From Scilla litardierei (Eukaryota > Streptophyta > Magnoliopsida > Asparagales > Asparagaceae), in assembly GCA_030789695.1 (NCBI GenBank), contig CM061141.1, positions 195,869,689 through 195,933,688 of the forward strand: a stretch of 64,000 nt of DNA, in the 5' to 3' direction. The notes under the pieces were generated by a model, which was not told the DNA's origin, ran no database searches, and was given only the letters and a program-made list of their open reading frames with translations. This document shows, piece after piece, positions 34,276 through 44,538 of this stretch (its first letter is position 1; every line of letters begins with the position of its first letter). A program made the translations under genes and the position numbers.

Positions 34276-35529
34276 TGTGTGTCGGCCCGACGGCGACGTG
34301 GATGACCCCAATAGTGAAGTACTTGGAGACGGGGACCCTACCCGAGGAGCGACTGCATGCTAAGAAGGTAGAAAGGCAGGCCCTATCATTTGTGCTCCTT
34401 GACGGAGTATTATACCGCCGGCGCCGCGCCAACTTTGACGTCCTGCCATTCCTGAAGTGCTCGAGCAAGTCATCCGCGAGGTACACGAGGGCTTTTGCGG
34501 AAACCACCATGGTGGCCGCACTATCGCCCACAAGATGGTGCGCCAGGGGTATTACTGGCCGATTATGATCCATGACATGGCTCGGTACGGTAAGAAGTGC
34601 GAGGCATGCCAGAAATTCGACCGACGCACGGCAGCGCCTCCGACCGACTTGGTGCATATTGTGAGCCCTATCCCATTTTCCAAATGGGGGCTTGACATCC
34701 TCGGACATTTCTGAATGGCTTCCCGGGGAAGGAAGTACCTAGTCGTCGCCATGGACTACTTCATTAAGTGTGTCGAAGCTGAGCCGTTGGCACGCATCAC
34801 GTGGACGGATATGAAGGGCTTTATTTGGCAGTCTGTGATATGTCGCTTCGGGATACCCCGCTCCATAGTAACGGACAATGGAAGACAGTTCGACTGTGAA
34901 GGCTTCCGCGACTTCTGCTCGGGTTGGGGGATCAGGCTTCATTTTGCATCCGTCGCCCACCCGCGGTGCAATGGGATGGCGGAGGCCGCGAACAAATGCA
35001 TCCTGGGCCCCCTGAAGAAGAAGGTCGACGCCGCCCTCGGGGCGTGGGTGGATGAGCTACCAGGTATTCTTTGGTCATACCGTACCACCCATAAGGCCTC
35101 GACCGGAGAGAGCCCATTCATGCTGGTATACGGGTCGGAAGCGGTCGTCCCCGTGGAAATCGGAGAGGAGACACTTCGGCTGAAGTTCTTCGATGAAGAT
35201 ATCAATGGGGAGGGCCTCGGCCTCAGTCTCGAACTCGTGGAAGAAGTGAGGGATCAAGCTCTGACGAACCTCGTCCGGCACAGCCAGAGGATGGCCCGGC
35301 ACTACAACTCCCGGGTGAAGAAGCGGACCTTCAAAATCGGCGACTTGGTCCTCAGAGACCCACCTTCAAGCCTGAGACCGCTCGCCAAGGGAAGTTGGCC
35401 GCAAAATGGGAGGGACCCTACGAGATCGTCGACATCGTCGGGCCAGCCACGTACATCCTAGCGACCCTTGATGGAAGCGAACTAGCTCACCCATGGAACA
35501 CGGAGCACTTGCTGAAGTATTATCAGTGA
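34275..35529 (+). pseudogene. Tat integrase, with frameshifts and a stop
   Basis: The zinc-binding HHCC region is visible (HEGFCGNHHGG ... CEACQKF), as is the catalytic core with WGLDILG, VTDNGRQF and the Glu in GMAEAANK. A TGA splits GHF from MASRGRKY near 34712. A frameshift near 35380 throws the C-terminal end out of frame; it continues as KLAAKWEGPYEIVD and ends HLLKYYQ at 35529. At least one more shift lies near 34450. The protein would insert the DNA copy into chromosomes if intact. Confidence 0.85.
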
Positions 35530-35611
35530 TTGTGAGTCTTCTTAATAAAATATCTTCTTTTCCGCACATTTCCAAACTTTGCTGTCTCCACTTGAGTATT
35601 CCAGTTCGAGC

Positions 35612-37020
35612 GCACAAGACTCTGGGGCAGGGCCAACCCTCGCCACCCAAACCAGAGAAGGGCACGGGCCGGGCTACACGCTCGCTCCCCCCTCAAGAAC
35701 TCTGGGGCAGGGCCAACCCTCGCCACCCAAACCAGAGAAGGGCACGGGCCGAGCTACGCGCTCGCTCCCACCCTCAAGAACTCTGGGGCAGGGCCAACCC
35801 TCGCCAACCAAACCAGAGAGGGCACGGGCCGAGCTACGCGCTCGCTCCCCCCTCAAGAACTCTGGGGAAGGGCCAACCCTCGCCACCCAAACCAGAGAAG
35901 GGCACAGGCCGGGCTACGCGCTCCCTTCCCCCCTCAAGAACTCTGGGGCAGGGCCAACCCTCGCATCCCAAACCAGAGAAGGGCACGGGCCGGGCTACGC
36001 GCTCGCTCCCCCTCAAGAACTCTTGGGCAGGGCCAACCCTCGCCTCCCAAACCAGAGAAGGGCACGGGCTGGGCTACGCGCTCGCTCCCCCTCAAGAACT
36101 TTGGGGCTGGGCCAACACTCGCCACCCAAACCAGAGAAGGGCATGGGCAGAGCTACGTGCTCGCTCCCCCCTCAAGAACTCTGGGGCAGGGCCAACCCTC
36201 GCCACCCAAACCAGAGAAGGGCACGGGCCGACCTACGCGCTCGCTCCCCCCTCAAGAACTCTGGGGCAGGGCCAACCCTCGCCACCCAAACTAGAGAAGG
36301 GCACGGGCGGGGCTACGTGCTCGCTCCCCCCTCAAGAACTCTGGGGCAGGGCCAACCCTCGCCACCCAAATCAGAGAAGGGCACGGGCCGACCTACGCGC
36401 TCGCTCCCCCCTCAAGAACTCTGGGGCAGGGCCAACCCTCGCCACCCAAACCAGAGAAGGGCACGGGTGGGGCTACGCGCTCGCTCCCCCCTCAAGAACT
36501 CTGGGGCAGGGCCAACCCTCGCCACCCAAACTAGAGAAGGGCATGGGCCGGGCTACGCGCTCGCTCCCCCCTCAAGAACTCTGGGGCAGGGCCAACCCTC
36601 GTCACCCAAACCAGAGAAGGGCACGGGCCGGGCTACGCGCTCGCTCCCCCTCAAGAACTCTGGGGCAGGGCCAACCCTCGCCACCCAAACCAGAGAAGGG
36701 CACGGGCCGGGCTCCGCGTTCGCTCCCCCTCAAGAACTCTGGGGCAGGGCCAACCCTCGCCTCCCAAACCAGAGAAGGGTACGGGCCGGGCTACGCGCTC
36801 GCTCCCCCCTCAAGAACTCTGGGGCATGGCCAACCCTCGCCGCCCAAACCAGAGAAGGGCACGGGCCGAGCTACGCATTCGCTCCCCCCTCAAGAACTCT
36901 GGGGCAGGGACAACCCTCACCGCCCAAACCAGAGAAGGGCACGAGTCGAGCTATGCGCTCGCTCGCTCCCCCCTCAAGAACTCTGGGGCAGGGACAACCC
37001 TCGCCACCCAAACCAGAGAG
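35612..37020 (+). repeat. Minisatellite, about 18 units of 79-84 bp
   Basis: The unit contains CAAGAACTCTGGGGCAGGGC, CACCCAAACCAGAGAAGG and GGGCTACGCGCTCGCTCCCC. Unit starts at TCTGGGG were traced at 35621, 35701, 35782, 35861, 35942, 36021, 36100, 36180, then every 80 bp to 36580, then 36659, 36738, 36818, 36898 and 36982. It lies between the integrase end and where the 3' LTR should be, the hypervariable 3' region of Tat-type elements. Long open frames here arise because the unit lacks stops in the frames used. They are not genes. Confidence 0.95.
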
Positions 37021-37091
37021 TGATGTAACGTGAATCGTGCAGGAGATCGTGCAGGATAGTGATGTAACGTGAATCGTGCAGGAGATCGTGC
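37021..37091 (+). repeat. 32-bp direct duplication at the Tat/Tekay junction
   Basis: TGATGTAACGTGAATCGTGC and the 12 bases after it occur at 37021-37052 and again at 37060-37091. The second copy runs directly into integrase coding sequence. This marks the joint between the Tat minisatellite and the truncated Tekay-like element. Confidence 0.85.
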
Positions 37092-37983
37092 GACTTCACA
37101 GAGTCCCTGTGAGTATCGTGTCGGACAGAGACACGAGGTTCACATCTCAGTTCTGGCAGAGTTTGCAGAAGAGTTTGGGTACGCGTCTGAGTTTCAGCAC
37201 GGCGTACCATCCGCAGACGGATGGCCAGTCCGAGAGGATGATTCAGATTTTGGAGGACATGCTGAGGGCGTGCATGTTGGATTTCAAGGGTTCGTGGGAG
37301 GACCATCTACATCTGGTGGAGTTTTCTTACAACAATAGCTTCCAGGCGAGTATTGGCATGGCGCCTTTTGCCGCGCTGTATGGGAGGAAATGTCGATCGC
37401 CATTGAGTTGGGATGACGTTGGTGATCGGGAGCTGTTGGGACCTGATATGATTGTGGAGGCCGTGGATGTTGTCAGGAACATTCGGGAGAGGTTAAGGAT
37501 TGCTCAGGACCATTTTAAGCATTGGGCGATGCTAAACGCCGTCCTTTGGAGTTTCAGCTGGGCGACCATGCGTTCTTGAAGATTTCCCCGAATCATGGTG
37601 TGATTCGCTTTGTGAAGCGAAGGAAGTTGAGCCAGCGATACTTTGGACCGTTTGACATTCGGAAGAAAGTTGGCGAGGTAGCCTACCGCCTAGCCTTGCC
37701 GCCATCTTTGGAGGGAGTTCACAATGTTTTCCAAGTGTCGCAGCTTCGTCGATACATTAGCGACCCATCTCGTGCTGTGGATTTCTCGGAGATTACCGTT
37801 CGCCCTGATATGACGTATGACCAGCAGCCAGTGCAGATTCTGGACAGGCGTCAGAAGTCACTTCGAAACAAGGTTGTCAATCTTGTGAGGGTGATGTGGC
37901 GACACGGCTCGCCCGGAGAGTCTACTTGGGAGAATGAGGATGAGATGCGAGAGCGTTTCCCACTTTTGTTTCCGGACACGTGA
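37076..37983 (+). pseudogene. Tekay-like integrase C-part with chromodomain
   Basis: Begins inside the integrase core ([27 protein letters not shown] with the catalytic Glu, [15 protein letters not shown]). A frameshift near 37525-37575 moves the remainder to the second frame ([18 protein letters not shown]). The last about 60 residues are a chromodomain (VQILDRRQKSLRNK, VMWRHGSPGESTWENED) that would direct insertion to marked chromatin. Everything upstream of the core is missing. Confidence 0.9.
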
Positions 37984-38029
37984 GTGTTGGGAAATTCCGA
38001 GGACGGAATTTTTCTTAAGTTGGGGAGGA

Positions 38030-40441
38030 TGTAACGGTTGGTTTTCATGTTTCTAGATTATTTATATTATATATATGTTTTGGTGGATTTTCTCCTTATG
38101 CGTGGTTTTCGTCTCCGTAGCTTTCACTTTCGATCGTTTCGTCGTGATTTTCTAGCTTCTTCCTTAGAATCGTTGGTCTTGGAGTAAGTCATTCATGACG
38201 GGCTTCATATCGATCATATCTTGTTGTTAGATCAAGCCTAGGAGTCTTAGGAATCGATCCCGGAGCTTCGCGCTCCATTTCGGAACTTTCTGTGCACGTT
38301 AGCCGGTACAAGAAGGGGAACCGATCGACTAGATGACGATTTAATCGGTCGGCAAACCTTCATGGACCGACTAGTGGGCTTTGTTAATTGTACAGGAGTT
38401 ACTGTTTATCGATAGTCGGTCTAAGAACATTTGTCGACCGACTAGGTTGCAAACTAGTTGGTCAGCAATCGTTCTTTAACCGACTAGCTCTATGATCATT
38501 TTGATACCAAGTACTATTCATTCTTAGTTGGTCTAAGAACGTTCGTCGACCGACTAGATGAGAAACTAGTCGGTCAATAGTTGTTCTTTGACTGACTAGA
38601 TCTAAATCCTATTTTTCATCAGGAGTTACTGTTTACACTTAGTCGGTCTGCGTTGGTCAAGCGACCGACTAGTTCCCAAACTAGTCGGTCAGAGGTTGCT
38701 CTTTGACCGACTAATCAGTGTCGAAACCCTAATTTCTGGGCCGCCGCCAGCTCTTCCTATTTAAAACCCCAAACTTTTTTCTTTTCTTCTTTCATTTCTC
38801 CTGAGCCTCTTTCTTCCCCAAATCATCATCCAACTAACCCTAGCCCTCCTCCTTCATCAAGAGCCCCTCTCCCTCTCCATTTTGGCCGGTCACCACCTCT
38901 AGGTCACCGGAAAACTCCCAAAACCCCATTTCTCCAGATTTTCTCCCCATTTCCAGATCTAAACCGTAGGTTCCCCGGATCGTTTCTTCCGTCGTCGTGC
39001 TTGCGGCATCGTTCTTCCGCTAACGATTCGGTAATAACTCGATTCTATAATATTCTCATAACCCATTTGTGTTTTTTTAAAACCCTAATAAAACTAGGTT
39101 GGATGTTGTTCTAATAATGTTTTGCCATGGCAGCGATCTCATCTCCGTAGTTAGCATTTGTGTGACGGCCTCGTTGATCGTCATCCTCGGTGCTAGGCAA
39201 GTGAAACTTGCCACTTAGGGTTTTGGGCCATGTCTTAGGCCATTTGCTTGTTGTAAGCGTAAAAGAGACTAGGCGACGAAATGAAACTCGCCTAGGCGCA
39301 ATTTCAGGAACTAGCTTGACAACGAAGTTAGATCCGTCATTTATCATGTTGCATAACTACCATGTCATGTTTAATTTTAATTAACGGTACGCGAATTAAT
39401 TGTCATCCATGATATCCATGTTGAATGTCGCATTCGTAGCAAACGCTACAATACTTGTGTTTCCTGGCTCATGTTCCAGAAGCGGGCCACGTGAGTTGGT
39501 TGATAGCCAATGCCCGATCTACTTGTTTCCGACTAGGCACCTGCGTTGCAGGCATAACCCTACGCCATACGTGTTAAATACACTTCCTGGCTCGTGATCC
39601 AGAAGCGAGCATTCCGTGTTCGGGGTAATGCCCTGGATCGATACACGTGGAGGGGTAGGGATAAGCGGTCACCTGAGCTTACGAGTCGGCCCGATCAGCC
39701 ACTCTAGCCAGCAGACGAAATCTCTGTGCACAACTTGTTTCCTTGACGTGTTTACTTGACGTGATCACTTGACGTGAACCACTTGACTTGTACTTGTCCG
39801 TGTTTTACTTGTAAAACTTGTTATCCATCTCACACTTGCTACTTGTACTTCCCTTTACTTGTCACTTCCATACTATACTTGCCATGTCATGCATCATACT
39901 ATAACTGCTAGGTTGTTAGTTTACATTACTTTCAGTTTCCTTGCCCAAGTCTTTTAGACTTGCTGACATGTGCCCATTTACTCTTTTGGGTGACACATGT
40001 TAGATCCTGAGCCTGAGTTCATTGTTGAGGACGAGGTGTTTGTGGACGCCGAGCCCGAGCCTGTGTTTGACGAGGACTTCGTCGACACGGGCGATCAGTC
40101 GTAGAGACTGTTTGTGTTGTTGTTCAGACTGTTTTGTTGTCGGTGCGTGGCACCAATACTCTGTTTATGTTTGTCTTTGTTTGGTCTTGTTCTGGGCCTT
40201 TAGACTCTTTCTTTTAGCCTGGTGGCTTTTCTGGATGTGGAACTTAATTTTAATGTTGGACCAACTCTGAGATTTGAGATTTTTTTGCTGCCTCTTTTTG
40301 TGTTATTATTGTTGTTCCGTTTGTGGTTACAGGGACCTGCTTATGTTTTATTGACGCTTATCGCGTTTGGGGCTTCACAGCTCCACTCTCATGCGGACCT
40401 TTTCACGTCTCGCCTCCATCTTAGGGAAGCGGGGCGTGACA
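38030..40441 (+). repeat. 3' LTR of the Tekay-like element
   Basis: Starts TGTAACGGTTGG after a polypurine tract (AAGTTGGGGAGGA) and ends GGGAAGCGGGGCGTGACA at 40441, 2,412 bp. The upstream part (38320-38720) carries about ten CTAGTCGGTC/GACCGACTAG motifs. A TATA-like TATTTAAAA lies near 38758, followed by a C/T-rich leader. The end type matches the Y element's LTR. Confidence 0.8.
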
Positions 40442-41700
40442 GATATCAATAGTATTATTACAATCGCATTCATCTCAAAAATAGATTACAACAATAAGGT
40501 AAGGAAGAGAGAGACCTTACGGCCCTTACAACATGGAAAACACAAATCTGATACAATGGAAATTACGAGGAGGAGGAGCCTAAGAGTACCCTCCCGGAAG
40601 AGTCATGCCTCTAGTGGATCCCGCTACGCTGGAACTAAGATCTGCCAAAATGCACTTAGAACCTGACGGATATTGCAAGAAAAAACACAAATACAATGCC
40701 AGTCAGTGAGGGTTACTCATGTAGGTTCCCAAGCATCAATCTCATTTAAATAATTAGAAGAATATAGTAGGGCAATAACCTTGTCTACTAACAGAATAAA
40801 AGCATGTGAGCATAGTAAGGTGTAGTGAGCATAGTAAGGTGTAATGCACAAGGTAAAGCGTAGTGAGCATGGCAATTACACATGAGCATGGCAAGTGTAG
40901 TGTGCAAAGTAGTGCGCATGGCAAGTGTAGTGTGCAAAGTAGTAAGCATGACCTTTGTAGTGTAGTAAACATAGCAAGGTGTAGTGTGCATAGCAAAACA
41001 TGATAAGAACTTAGCTTGTAGTTTATACAATTTATCATAGCAGCAGCAGAAGTAAAATGAGACTATCAATCAGTATTTAATCTAGTGACAAGCCCAATGC
41101 CAGAGGCGGAAGCGACTACAATTACACCCAAGCCAATGGGAGCTACCCGTGGCTTTATACTCACCGACTCGGCCAGGTGTCAGTCAAGTTCACCAATAGA
41201 GTGCAATTTAGCATTCCGATCTCTACTGTAGTGGACTACCACACCCAGAAGTGTCCATATGTGTATCCGTATAGTTCAATGTTTGTCCTGTGGCTAACAT
41301 TCCGTAAATGCCCCGCGGGCCCAATATCCGTAAATGCCTGAGGGCCCAATATCTAAAAATGCCCGAGGGCTCAACATCACATTCCATTTGGTCTTAATTT
41401 GTAATCCATTATTTAATATATGTCTTATTGTTCTCAATTAATGAGTACATAACAGTATGTGCATCAGAAAACCATATGTTCATCATGTTATCAAGAATCC
41501 ACAACAAAATACATTGCATTAAAAAGGAGTATAAGTCACTTAATATATTACTAATACCATTATACAATAATTCTAATGGCTTGAACATTACTAATACCAA
41601 CAAGAATTAATGAATTCACATGAGTAATGATGTATTAATATTGACTTTAAGAAAAAATTCCATAAAACTGTCACCAAGCCGATTATATCATATTTACATG
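40442..41700. other. Non-coding stretch up to the gap, possible LTR debris
   Basis: No genes were seen. Loose tandem repeats of about 20 bp (GTGTAGTGTGCATGGCAAG and variants) occupy 40801-41001. Three units of about 25 bp (TCCGTAAATGCC, GGGCCCAATA) lie at 41301-41376. The composition of 40442-40730 and 41080-41300 resembles minus-strand Tekay-like LTR sequence, but no terminus was found. Confidence 0.4.
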
Positions 41701-42200
41701 NNNNNNNNNNNNNNNNNNNNNNNNNNNNNNNNNNNNNNNNNNNNNNNNNNNNNNNNNNNNNNNNNNNNNNNNNNNNNNNNNNNNNNNNNNNNNNNNNNNN
41801 NNNNNNNNNNNNNNNNNNNNNNNNNNNNNNNNNNNNNNNNNNNNNNNNNNNNNNNNNNNNNNNNNNNNNNNNNNNNNNNNNNNNNNNNNNNNNNNNNNNN
41901 NNNNNNNNNNNNNNNNNNNNNNNNNNNNNNNNNNNNNNNNNNNNNNNNNNNNNNNNNNNNNNNNNNNNNNNNNNNNNNNNNNNNNNNNNNNNNNNNNNNN
42001 NNNNNNNNNNNNNNNNNNNNNNNNNNNNNNNNNNNNNNNNNNNNNNNNNNNNNNNNNNNNNNNNNNNNNNNNNNNNNNNNNNNNNNNNNNNNNNNNNNNN
42101 NNNNNNNNNNNNNNNNNNNNNNNNNNNNNNNNNNNNNNNNNNNNNNNNNNNNNNNNNNNNNNNNNNNNNNNNNNNNNNNNNNNNNNNNNNNNNNNNNNNN
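41701..42200. other. Assembly gap, 500 N
   Basis: Exactly 500 unknown bases, a placeholder. The right edge falls inside glycosyltransferase-like coding sequence. Confidence 0.99.
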
Positions 42201-43646
42201 GAAATTTCTGATTGACATGATATACTTGAGAGGGTATGTTAGTTTGTGATACGACTATTTTGGAGAAGCCCAAAGGCTAGAAGCCCAAGATCCAGCTGTG
42301 GACGAGAAGCCTGCTAGTAAGGTTGGGCCCTGCCAGACGAGGCCCACGAAGAAAACGCGGCCCGATCGATGAGGCCCCCGAGGAATCTCAAATCCGAACC
42401 GTCCACGATTCGACACGCTCGTAACCGGCCCACAATCCCCAGGAGAAACCACTCCCCCGGGGTGTACGGCCTTAATGTCCATTAAGGGGCCCCGTAATCG
42501 GCTCCCCCATGACGCTGGCAGGCGCCATCGTGGGGACGGATCTCGAGGGCGTGAGTGGGGGCGGACGGCGTGACGACGCGAACGGGGGGCAATCGTGGCA
42601 AAGATCTTATAAAAGGACCGGAGGGACAACGGAGCAAGGGATCGAACCCCAGGTATACTAGTCTGAGGTATTCCATCAACGACCTTGGTTTTCCTCCATT
42701 ACTTCTCCCTCCCCCTGCTCGTGTCGCGGGTCAGTGCATCGATCTCCTCTCGAGTCGAGCCTACCCCGCCGAGCACATTTCAGACCCTGATCTGACTTAG
42801 GCATCGGAGGGGATACGGCCGGAACCAAGGTCCGGCCACCCTAACGAGTTTTCTTGTCTATTTAGGAAGGAGCCGACCGAGGCGCCGAGGCTACCCCTCA
42901 GCGCCCGACGACCACCCACGCGGTTAGCGGGAGTGGCGACCAGAGACCGAGCTCCCAGCGAAGCGCCGATGCTACCCCTCATCGCCCATCCGTCCGAGGC
43001 CGAGCCCATCAAACAGAGCCGAGACCTCTCCTCAGCTCCGCTTCAGCCAAGGATCGACGCTCGACCTCGACTCCGTTTCCGACTGACGCTGAGTGCACGT
43101 GAGCTAGGCGTGACCAAGGGATCCCAACCATTCCCTTGACCACGTTGACCGATCAGCTGTCGGTCAACGATTCAATGGTGAGAAAACACCCGTAAACAGT
43201 TTGTATCCAAACTTTCCACTGCAAATGAGCTTTCCACAAATCACTTGGAGCCTGGTGCACACATCAATGCTAAGGACAATGTGGTGAAGCACGACAGGGC
43301 GGACTACGAAGTGCCATTGATGAAGGATGACTTCACCAGGTTGTTGCCGGGTGGAAAAAGAGAAGGACTCTATGCACCGAGACGTTCGGTGCATAGAGTT
43401 GACAAGCTTCTAAAAATGGGAACGAAGGGACACTGAGGTGAGATAAGATGATTTATAAATTCTTTTTTTTTCAAATTTGGAATTTATTCGCATCCATACA
43501 CCGAACTTTAGGTGTATATAGCAATACTCGTGGAAAAATACATTCGGCCTCAAAGTTACCAGTGCTAGCTAGACTTGTTCAATCAACCTACACCTTTAAA
43601 AGACCTGAAATCAACAGGGGCAAAGCTTGGACAAGATGTCATGTAG
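42201..43646 (+). pseudogene. Glycosyltransferase-like gene, C-terminal part
   Basis: Starts at the gap with KFLIDMIYLRGYVSL. A solo LTR (42247-43198) plus its duplicated GTTTG interrupts the frame. Skipping it, the frame continues YPNFPLQMSF. A one-base loss then shifts to the next frame, which reads TNHLEPGAHINAKDNVVKHD and VPLMKDDFTRLLPGG. An insert or intron of about 190 bp with hairpins follows. ASKLPVL and, after another shift, GAKLGQDVM with a stop at 43644-43646 look like the end. These pieces match the C-terminal half of the same family as 20435-21010, which ends in KSR. By my recollection of the family only about ten residues separate KSR from KFLID. Confidence 0.68.
42247..43198 (+). 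mobile_element. Solo Tat-type LTR with GTTTG target duplication
   Basis: Starts TGATACGACTATTTTGG and ends CACCCGTAAACA, 952 bp, flanked by GTTTG at 42242-42246 and 43199-43203. The termini match the 5' LTR at 19953-20434. ACTTAGGCATCGGAG occurs at 42797-42811, and ATAAAAGG near 42610 may be the promoter. No internal region remains. Confidence 0.93.
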
Positions 43647-44202
43647 TGTAGCAATGACAAAGAAATTGTTGTTGTTGATCACAAAGGAGACATACCTCAA
43701 ACTTGCTCACCCTTCTAAAGGGAGGACAACCATCTCATCTCCCTTGTATGTACATGTTTTGGTGTTTGTGTGAGGGAAGGGATGTGCATGCATGTGGGCA
43801 TCTCATCTCCCGTGTATGTACATGTTCTGCTTGTTTTGCCTTGTGAACAGTTGCTGAAATAACTTAACTGTAAGACTACAATACAAATTAGTCAATGGGC
43901 AATGTAAAAAAGGCCAAAGGACAATGTACATATATCCTACTAGAACGAAACATCAGAACTAGTCCGATGTCCATGAGTAGCAGCAAAACATAGGCTTAGA
44001 ATGCATCCATCCAGCCTCCTTTCCTAACAGGAGTTCATCTTCTTTAACTACTCGAGTTGGACTGATAATTAAAGGCTGACACGATTCTTCGCCTGATCTT
44101 AACCAAAACTGTCAGCGGACTTACACTTGGAAGCTCATGAAGATTACAGGCCAAAAAACCCGAGCTCACGAGGTGGTTAGTTTAGGTTCCAAGTGAAGAC
44201 TG
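43647..44202. other. No recognised feature
   Basis: I see no coding motif. An imperfect duplicate of CATCTCATCTCCC with GTATGTACATGTT occurs at about 43731-43760 and 43799-43830. The stretch lies between the glycosyltransferase-like fragment and the 330-bp repeat. Confidence 0.4.
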
Positions 44203-44538
44203 AAAGAGAGGGGAGAAGGAGAGAGGCAGTTAGTTTAGGTTTCTTGAGGGAGAGGGAAGAAGGGTGCCATTGAATGGGATCATATTCATGCATGGGATTG
44301 CATTAATATTGGAGTCTGGGGCACTGTTTGGTGACAAGGGATAGCAGCTGGCGGTCGCACGAAGGGACCCACACGATTTCTTTTCTGGCGAATTGACGAG
44401 CGGGCCCATCCCACCGCTTTACGTGAAAGGAGCAGCGGCTCGTTCTCTCTTCCGTCGCGTCAATCCCTCAATTCGACGTTTTATCACAATTTTTTCCGTG
44501 TCTACACCGTTGACTGGCCGGTGTATATAGCACGCCTC
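44203..44538. repeat. 330-bp segment, copy 2 (probable terminal inverted repeat)
   Basis: Partner of 21529-21858, with a 20-odd-bp insertion near 44290 among other small changes. It ends CACGCCTC at 44538, followed by TTTTTCAT. It carries GTATATAG near 44522-44529 where copy 1 has GTATGTAG, so a TATA-like element exists only in this copy, about 30 bp upstream of the leader of the serine-rich gene. Confidence 0.85.

Noticed and set aside
35612..37020. CRISPR-like array
   Set aside because: Units are contiguous near-identical repeats without spacers, and the genome is a plant's.
35493..37033. Open frames of 511 and 484 codons with a repeated Arg/Pro/Gly protein
   Set aside because: They come from the 80-bp minisatellite lacking stops in the plus frames. 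There is no start context, and the unit rotates through all frames.
41620..42273. Open frames of 174-209 codons across the second gap
   Set aside because: They consist mostly of N. The only real coding part is the glycosyltransferase-like KFLIDMIYLRG stretch at the right edge.
21529..44538. The 330-bp repeats as a direct duplication of a bidirectional promoter
   Set aside because: Possible in the present order, but the outer flanks match only as reverse complements, which favours inverted terminal repeats after contig 2 is flipped.
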